A DNA stretch of 10,185 bases from Acidobacteriaceae bacterium (GTDB taxonomy: Bacteria > Acidobacteriota > Terriglobia > Terriglobales > SbA1): the NCBI GenBank assembly GCA_003136335.1, contig PLEA01000525.1, forward strand, positions 1-10,185, given 5' to 3'. Shown one piece after another: positions 5,745 to 10,185 of the stretch. Made by a program: the position numbers and the translations under genes. Numbering within the stretch: the first letter of the stretch is position 1; every line of letters starts with the position of its first letter. The notes beneath the pieces are model-generated. The model was not told where the DNA came from. It saw only the letters and a list, made by a program, of their open reading frames with translations, and ran no database searches.

Positions 5745-8723
5745 CTAATTGGGCCGGATGGCCACAGTCTCCAGTCGATGAGGAATCCGCTTTTCCTTTA
5801 CGGGACATAGACTCCGATACGCACAGAAATTGCAGTGCATCCCGGGTTTCGCTTCGAAGATCCCATCGGCGATTCCCTGGGCCGCGGCTTCCACGCGATT
5901 GCGGGCGGCGAGCAGTTGTGGTTCGGTGCGAGTCGTGGTGATGGGAACGTTCTCTGCCAGATTGTAAAAAATCAGCGGCCCGACGACATATCCCCACTTC
6001 TCCCGGGCGGCGATGGCGTAGAGGGACAACTGCAGGCTCTCGTCGGCGTCTTCCTGATCGCGAGGATTACCGGTCTTGTAGTCGATGATGGCCACGCTCC
6101 CGTCGGGTCGCCGGTCGATGCGATCGATGCGGCCGACCACCGAGGACGGGCCCACGCGAATCTCAAAGGATTGTTCGGTATGGAGAACCTGCGCAGGCGG
6201 CAGAACTCGGGCCGAGGCGAGGAAAACGCGCAATTGATCGATGCCCTGCTGTTCGTAGAGTTCGTGCTGGTAGGTTTCCTGAATCTTGGCGTCGGCCAGA
6301 TCGAGACGGAACAGGTCGATGAGCTCTTCGTCGGTCTTGGCGTGCCCGAGGTTTACAGAATCAAAATAAGTCTTGAGGATGCGATGGATAGCAGCACCGT
6401 ATTGCATCGCGGCAGCTGGTCTGGCCGACAAGCGCCAGTCGCGGTCGAGCTTGAATCGCAATCCGCAACGCTCATAGGTATCAACGGCGGAGGCGCTGAG
6501 GCGAGTATGCAAACCGTCCAGTACCGGGAGCTCGAACCATACGTTCGTCTGCGACTCGGCGGGGTACTCGAGAGACGTTTCGGCAAAAATATCGAGGCTC
6601 GTCTGCGTGCCGCGTGCCGGGACCGCGGTCAGCCAGCGAGCCAGACTCTTGTCCTCGATTAGTTCGCGCATGTAACCGTCGGGATTCTTGTTGAGCTTGC
6701 CCTTTCCCTGCTTGGAGTAGATGTGCAGTGAGTCGCGGGCTCGAGTCATGGCGACGTAGAACAGACGGCGCTCTTCCTCTTTGTGAAGAGTCTGGTCGTC
6801 GGCCTCAGTGACCGAATCAGGGTCACGCAGTTCCCTGGGGAAGGCGACCAGAGTTTCCCTGTACGGACACGGAAACGAGTTCGAGTTGGCGCGGAGAATG
6901 AGGACGTGAGGAAACTCCAGTCCTTTGGCGCCGTGCACGGTCATGAGCCGGACAGCATTCTCAGTTTCGCTCGCTTCCAGGGGAATCACGCCACCAGCCT
7001 CGCGAAAAAGTCCGAGATAGTCGACCAGTTCTTCCAACTCTGTCGTCTTGTTCAGCTTTTTCTTTTCCCACTCCCTGACGAAGTTGAGGGCCGCCTGAAG
7101 AATGGGCGACGACACGTCGAGTGCAAACTGCCGGACGATGATGTCGAACGCGGAGCGAGCTTTCGCTTTCACGTGGCGGATTTCATCTCGAGCATTCTGC
7201 ACTGCGGACAGAACATCGGCACCCCCATCGACACGATCGAGCGCGGACGAAAGAGGGACGACGTGGGCTTCGCGGTTGTCCCGGGCAATTGCACGCATGA
7301 CCTGGCGAAGCTGTTCGGGATTCACATGAAAGCTGGGCAGCGCCGCTACGCGAAACAGGCTTACGTCATCGCCGGCGGAGACGATCGCGTGAAGGCAGGC
7401 AAACAGATCGCGAGCCTCGGGCGTATCGGAGATGTCCATGCTCTCGATGACGAACGGGACACCGGCTTCGGCCAGTTCATGGACGACGTCGTCGCGCTGG
7501 TAGTGCGAGCGATAGAGGATGCCGAAGTCGGACCATTTGCACTTGGACTTTCTTTGCGCGTCGCGGATGAAGCCGACCACGTCGGGACCCTCTGTGTCTT
7601 TGGTGGTCAGAACCACCACCGACACCGGCGGGCTCAGCAACGGCGTCCCTGCTTTTGCGGCTTCTTCCTCGCGGGCGGACTGGAGCGGAGTACGCCGATG
7701 GGCTGAGGCCGCGCCGGAGTGTCCGCCGAATAAAGGCGGGTTCTTGTCGATCAGAGCGAAGCCGCTGCGCAGGATCGGAGTGGTCGAACGGCGATTCTTT
7801 TCGAGGACTACTCGTTTGGCATCAGGAAAGTGCCGATTGAATAGCTCGAAAGCCTCGCTGGATGCCCCGCGAAATCGATAGATAGACTGGTCTGGATCTC
7901 CGACGGCGAAGATATTGCCATCTGGTCCGGCGAGGCGGGCGAGAATCTGAATCTGGGCGAAGTTGGCGTCCTGAAATTCGTCGGCGAGGATGAAGCGGGC
8001 GCGGGACTGCGCCTCGGCGAGAACAGTTTCGTCACCGTGCAACAAAGCATGCGCACGCGTAATCATGTGGCTGAAGGTGCCGAGATTCTCTTCCGCCAGC
8101 CAGCGCTCCATGGTGGTGAATACGCAGGCAATCTCGCGGCAGCGGCCGAGAACCTCGGCGTCATCGAGAACGTTCTTGGATTTCGCGACGCGCGGGATGG
8201 GGACTTCTTTGCGCTCCAGGCGTTCCACGTACTGCGCGTACTTTTCAGGCGTAACCAACTCGTCGTGGCAGCGGCTCACAAAATCCAGCAGGTCGTTCAG
8301 GAACTGGGCAACATTGGCCGCGCGGACGTAGTGTTCGAGATGCAGTTCGCGGATGCGGCGGCGCAGAAAGATCCAGAGATCTTTGTCGTCGAGGACGCCG
8401 AAATCTTTGTGGATGCGCTTCAGCATGTCCAGGCAGTAGTCGTGGAAGGTGGCCGCGTTCACTTCCTTGCCGCCCAGCAGCTTGCGCACGCGCACGCGCA
8501 TTTCGTTGGCGGCGTTCTTGGTATAGGTGAGCGCGAGGATCTCGTGGGGATAAGCGTGGCCTTCGCGGACCAGGCGTTCAATGCGTTGAGTGAGGACCGA
8601 AGTCTTGCCTGTGCCGGCGCCCGCGACGACCAGCATGGGTCCGTGGACGTGCTCGATGGCTTCGCGCTGGCGATCGTCGGGAGTAAATGGAGTCGGACGG
8701 AGGGTAGACTTCGGAGACGGCAT
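5745..8723 (-). CDS. UvrD/Rep-type (SF1A) ATP-dependent DNA helicase fused to a RecB-like Fe-S PD-(D/E)XK nuclease
   Basis: A 992-residue helicase-nuclease using the ATG at 8721-8723. The frame stays open to an ATG at 8831 (36 more residues), but that extension is unlike the family and would overlap the HNH gene. The helicase part has the Q-motif Q19, Walker A AGAGTGKT (34-41), Walker B DEFQD (248-252), motif III GDPDQSIYRFRGA (from 275), motif V TVHGAKGLEF (about 595-604) and motif VI LFYVAMTRAR (about 654-663). The C-terminal nuclease has H780, GRID with D867, IDYK with D881 and K883, and Q898. Its four cysteines, C753, C964, C967 and C973, match the 4Fe-4S staple of AddB/AdnB. It should unwind and degrade or resect DNA ends, as in double-strand break repair. 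No AddA/AddB or AdnA partner is adjacent. No strong ribosome-binding site is visible before either start. A shared bidirectional terminator ends it. Confidence 0.93.
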   Translation of the reverse strand: MPSPKSTLRPTPFTPDDRQREAIEHVHGPMLVVAGAGTGKTSVLTQRIERLVREGHAYPHEILALTYTKNAANEMRVRVRKLLGGKEVNAATFHDYCLDMLKRIHKDFGVLDDKDLWIFLRRRIRELHLEHYVRAANVAQFLNDLLDFVSRCHDELVTPEKYAQYVERLERKEVPIPRVAKSKNVLDDAEVLGRCREIACVFTTMERWLAEENLGTFSHMITRAHALLHGDETVLAEAQSRARFILADEFQDANFAQIQILARLAGPDGNIFAVGDPDQSIYRFRGASSEAFELFNRHFPDAKRVVLEKNRRSTTPILRSGFALIDKNPPLFGGHSGAASAHRRTPLQSAREEEAAKAGTPLLSPPVSVVVLTTKDTEGPDVVGFIRDAQRKSKCKWSDFGILYRSHYQRDDVVHELAEAGVPFVIESMDISDTPEARDLFACLHAIVSAGDDVSLFRVAALPSFHVNPEQLRQVMRAIARDNREAHVVPLSSALDRVDGGADVLSAVQNARDEIRHVKAKARSAFDIIVRQFALDVSSPILQAALNFVREWEKKKLNKTTELEELVDYLGLFREAGGVIPLEASETENAVRLMTVHGAKGLEFPHVLILRANSNSFPCPYRETLVAFPRELRDPDSVTEADDQTLHKEEERRLFYVAMTRARDSLHIYSKQGKGKLNKNPDGYMRELIEDKSLARWLTAVPARGTQTSLDIFAETSLEYPAESQTNVWFELPVLDGLHTRLSASAVDTYERCGLRFKLDRDWRLSARPAAAMQYGAAIHRILKTYFDSVNLGHAKTDEELIDLFRLDLADAKIQETYQHELYEQQGIDQLRVFLASARVLPPAQVLHTEQSFEIRVGPSSVVGRIDRIDRRPDGSVAIIDYKTGNPRDQEDADESLQLSLYAIAAREKWGYVVGPLIFYNLAENVPITTTRTEPQLLAARNRVEAAAQGIADGIFEAKPGMHCNFCAYRSLCPVKEKRIPHRLETVAIRPN

Positions 8724-8803
8724 TGGGAGCAGGATACCACTTGCCGAAGTCGAGGAAGAGGCCAGCCAGCGGTAGAGCCTGAACTGTGCGTTGACAAATA
8801 ACT

Positions 8804-9277
8804 TCAGACTGCGGCGATGGATTCCGTACATTTCAGATACTGCGCTACGGCTTCTTCAAAACGAGGTCTGGCAGTCTGAAATTCCCTTTCCCAGTCCTCA
8901 TCAGCTTTGTTTATCCTGTCAATTTCCTCTTTGACCTTACGGATAAGACTTAGACGAACCTCCGCTGTGATGACAAGCTCCTCACCTTTCCCTTCGGATG
9001 GGTCGTAGTCGAGCTTTATGCGATTGCATGTGGCACAGGCGGGAACCAAATTATCAACGTTCCATCCCCGATTACGATACCTGCAACGGGGCAACAAATG
9101 GTCAATGGTAGTCTTTGAAACGCCATAGGTATCCAGCAGGGGTTTTCCGCAAGAGGCGCAACAGCCGCTATCTCGAATGAACGCTTGGAGTGCGTTGCAA
9201 TTCCATCCTCCTTTGAAATAGGGCGCAGCCTTGCTTAAATCCCTCGCAATTGCTTCCAGTTCTTTTTCAAATGACAT
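8804..9277 (-). CDS. Small HNH endonuclease
   Basis: A 157-residue protein starting at the ATG at 9275-9277, chosen because AAGGAG lies 6 nt upstream; a longer reading from 9322 has no such support. The HNH (His-Me finger) domain spans about residues 38-90: C40-A-S-C43 and C81-A-T-C84 are the structural zinc ligands, TIDHLLPR carries D59-H60, and N76 with N85-x-x-K88 completes the motif. Residues 100-150 are charged and helical. All catalytic positions appear intact, so metal-dependent nicking or cleavage of DNA is expected; the target is unknown. The C-terminal half is clearly AT-richer than its neighbours (for example 42% GC by hand count at 8881-8940, against 58-65% in lines of the helicase gene), which hints at transfer. 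It may belong to a stand-alone restriction-like group; no methyltransferase is beside it. Confidence 0.88.
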   Translation of the reverse strand: MSFEKELEAIARDLSKAAPYFKGGWNCNALQAFIRDSGCCASCGKPLLDTYGVSKTTIDHLLPRCRYRNRGWNVDNLVPACATCNRIKLDYDPSEGKGEELVITAEVRLSLIRKVKEEIDRINKADEDWEREFQTARPRFEEAVAQYLKCTESIAAV

Positions 9278-9283
9278 CGCGGT

Positions 9284-9289
9284 CTCCTT
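9284..9289 (-). promoter_or_regulatory. Strong Shine-Dalgarno that sets the HNH start
   Basis: AAGGAG on the minus strand, 6 nt before the ATG at 9275-9277. It rules for the 157-residue product over a 172-residue one. Confidence 0.8.
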
Positions 9290-9325
9290 AAATGGACGAC
9301 TTGACACCGTCTGGCCCGACAAACC

Positions 9326-9702
9326 CTAGGCATTCGCATCAACTTCGAAACTGCCGAAGGTATTTCCCTCAGGGTCCACAAGGTAACCCTGCCAGCAGGT
9401 CTTAGGCACTGCGAACTTGGGCAGTGCGACAATACCACCGAGCTCTAGTATTGTTTTCGCAGTTGCGTCAAAATTCCCAACTTCGAGCGAGCAGCCAAAA
9501 GCATTGGTTCCATTTGAGGTGGTGGCGTCTTAGCGGGACGCTTCAGTAATCCGCCCCTGGAGCCGCCGGTCTCTATCGTCCAGTATGGAATCAGAAGTCC
9601 CTTGACCTCAGAAAACTTCCACCCGAACACTCGGGAATAGAAATCGGTCGCACGCTTGGGATCGTCGGCCTGGATTTCGAAGTAGATGTGACCTTTGTTC
9701 AT
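9326..9702 (-). pseudogene. VOC-family (glyoxalase/bleomycin-resistance fold) protein, split by a one-base frameshift
   Basis: The minus strand encodes a VOC N-terminal half from the ATG at 9700-9702 (MNKGHIYFEIQADD, then FYSRVFGWKF, about residues 1-63), after AGGAG at 9713-9717 (10 nt spacing). After PPPQ the frame turns into an unrelated tail and stops at 9445. In the next frame the family's second half continues without a gap: NGTNAFGCSLEV, then GGIVALPKFAVPK, then WQGYLVDPEGNTFGSFEVD, to a TAG at 9326-9328. Adding one base to the three-A run at 9513-9515 (minus strand) restores a normal 125-residue protein. Both halves look otherwise undamaged, so this is either a very recent mutation, a sequencing error, or a slippery site. 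Function within the broad superfamily (dioxygenase, lyase, resistance) cannot be told. It starts 24 bp after the rsmE stop. Confidence 0.85.
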
Positions 9703-9726
9703 AAGCAACTTTCTCCTGCGGCCCGC

Positions 9727-10185
9727 TCAACCGGCGAGCTGGGAAATTATGATCGCGGTGGCGGCGATGGCGGCGGTTTCGGCGCGCAGAATCGTGGGAC
9801 CCAAGGACGCGGAGAACCATCCGGCCTTCTGGAAGAATTGCAACTCGTCTTCGGTCCAACCGCCCTCGGGACCGATCGCCAGAAGAATCTCGCTTGCCGG
9901 ATGCGAGGCGAGAACGTCACGCAGAAAAGTCCCCTGTTCCGATTCTGCGAGCACGATCCGCAGGGCACCGTGCATGCTCGCAGCGTCTGTCAGTTTGATT
10001 GGAGCGGCGATCTCGGGCGGGGCTGCGCGACGCGATTGCTCGGCGGCCTGGAGCACGATCCTGCCCCAGCGTTCGGCGCGTTTCACCGATGTAGCGGCCA
10101 GGTGCGCCTCCGTGCGGCGGGCGATTACGGGCACAATTCGGGATACTCCGAGTTCGGTGCATTTCTCGATCGCCCATTCCATGCG
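9727..10185 (-). CDS. rsmE: 16S rRNA (uracil(1498)-N(3))-methyltransferase, N-terminus outside window
   Basis: The last 152 or so residues of RsmE, a SPOUT-class (knotted) methyltransferase that methylates U1498 of 16S rRNA in the 30S subunit using S-adenosylmethionine. The frame stays open to the window edge, reading R-MEWAIEKCTELGV, which corresponds to the conserved segment just after the N-terminal PUA-like domain, so the true start lies beyond 10185 and the Met near the edge is internal. The SAM-binding knot shows AIGPEGGWTEDEL (GPEGG at 104-108 of the visible part counted from that Met) and LGPTILRAETA (128-138), both hallmarks of RsmE. The stop is TGA at 9727-9729. It is probably the first visible gene of a minus-strand run with the VOC and HNH genes. 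Confidence 0.95.
   Translation of the reverse strand, partial: RMEWAIEKCTELGVSRIVPVIARRTEAHLAATSVKRAERWGRIVLQAAEQSRRAAPPEIAAPIKLTDAASMHGALRIVLAESEQGTFLRDVLASHPASEILLAIGPEGGWTEDELQFFQKAGWFSASLGPTILRAETAAIAATAIIISQLAG

Noticed and set aside
5590..5748. 52-codon ORF starting in the leader hairpin and overlapping the micro-ORF in another frame
   Set aside because: It would run through the terminator stem and into the helicase stop region, and its ATG lies in a hairpin with no ribosome-binding site.
6783..7706. 307-codon plus-strand frame inside the helicase gene
   Set aside because: Antisense to conserved helicase motifs, with no ribosome-binding site or known domain.
8792..8797. TTGACA on the plus strand between the HNH and helicase genes
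   Set aside because: Perfect -35-like hexamer but no -10 at 16-18 bp and no plus-strand gene downstream.
8037..8801. 254-codon plus-strand frame opposite the helicase N-terminus
   Set aside because: It is the mirror of the Walker A/B region; alanine/valine-rich product typical of an antisense frame.
8724..8831. 36-residue N-terminal extension of the helicase from an ATG at 8831
   Set aside because: The extension has no family counterpart, overlaps the HNH gene and has no ribosome-binding site; the ATG at 8723 places the Q-motif at the usual distance from the start.
9278..9322. 15-residue N-terminal extension of the HNH protein
   Set aside because: AAGGAG with 6-nt spacing clearly supports the downstream ATG at 9277.

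Overview
This is a GC-rich bacterial chromosome segment with ordinary gene density and no phage, insertion-sequence, CRISPR or tRNA signature. Protein style, short divergent/convergent operons and REP-like intergenic dyads suggest Acidobacteriota (Terriglobia, Koribacter-like). That assignment is an inference from protein flavour, not from a marker gene.

Layout, left to right. A 3' fragment of a probable FAD-dependent oxidoreductase (+, 1-177) converges on a rhomboid intramembrane protease with an N-terminal zinc ribbon and C-terminal TPR repeats (-, 198-1640). A 184-bp divergent intergenic region separates it from a membrane-anchored, triple-PAS histidine kinase (+, 1825-3942) with no response regulator beside it. 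A REP-like cluster of dyads (3975-4031) lies between the kinase and a convergent acetyl-CoA acetyltransferase (-, 4048-5241), which has a GGAG ribosome-binding site and a perfect TATAAT -10 box. A roughly 500-bp AT-rich region (5242-5744) follows. Then come, all on the minus strand, a UvrD-type helicase fused to a RecB-like Fe-S nuclease (5745-8723), a small HNH endonuclease (8804-9277), a frameshifted VOC/glyoxalase-fold gene (9326-9702) and the 3' part of rsmE (9727-10185). The order of transcription is rsmE, VOC, HNH, helicase-nuclease. The first three genes are close enough (24-48 bp apart) to share a transcript.

The most unusual stretch is the gap at 5242-5744. It holds a complete miniature transcription unit: a near-consensus sigma-70 promoter (TTGACT, 17 bp, TATACA), a 5' hairpin where the RNA should begin, a second hairpin before the ribosome-binding site, and a 13-codon ORF encoding MATKKKAKKKKKH (8 of 13 residues lysine). 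It ends at a 10-bp-stem intrinsic terminator that works on paper in both directions and also closes the helicase gene. The predicted RNA is only about 155 nt. It may encode a micro-peptide or be a small RNA, and conventional gene calling would miss it.

Functionally the window mixes housekeeping (RsmE, thiolase), membrane proteolysis, signalling and DNA processing (helicase-nuclease and HNH). Apart from the possible rsmE-VOC-HNH-helicase run, there is no sign that these genes form one pathway.
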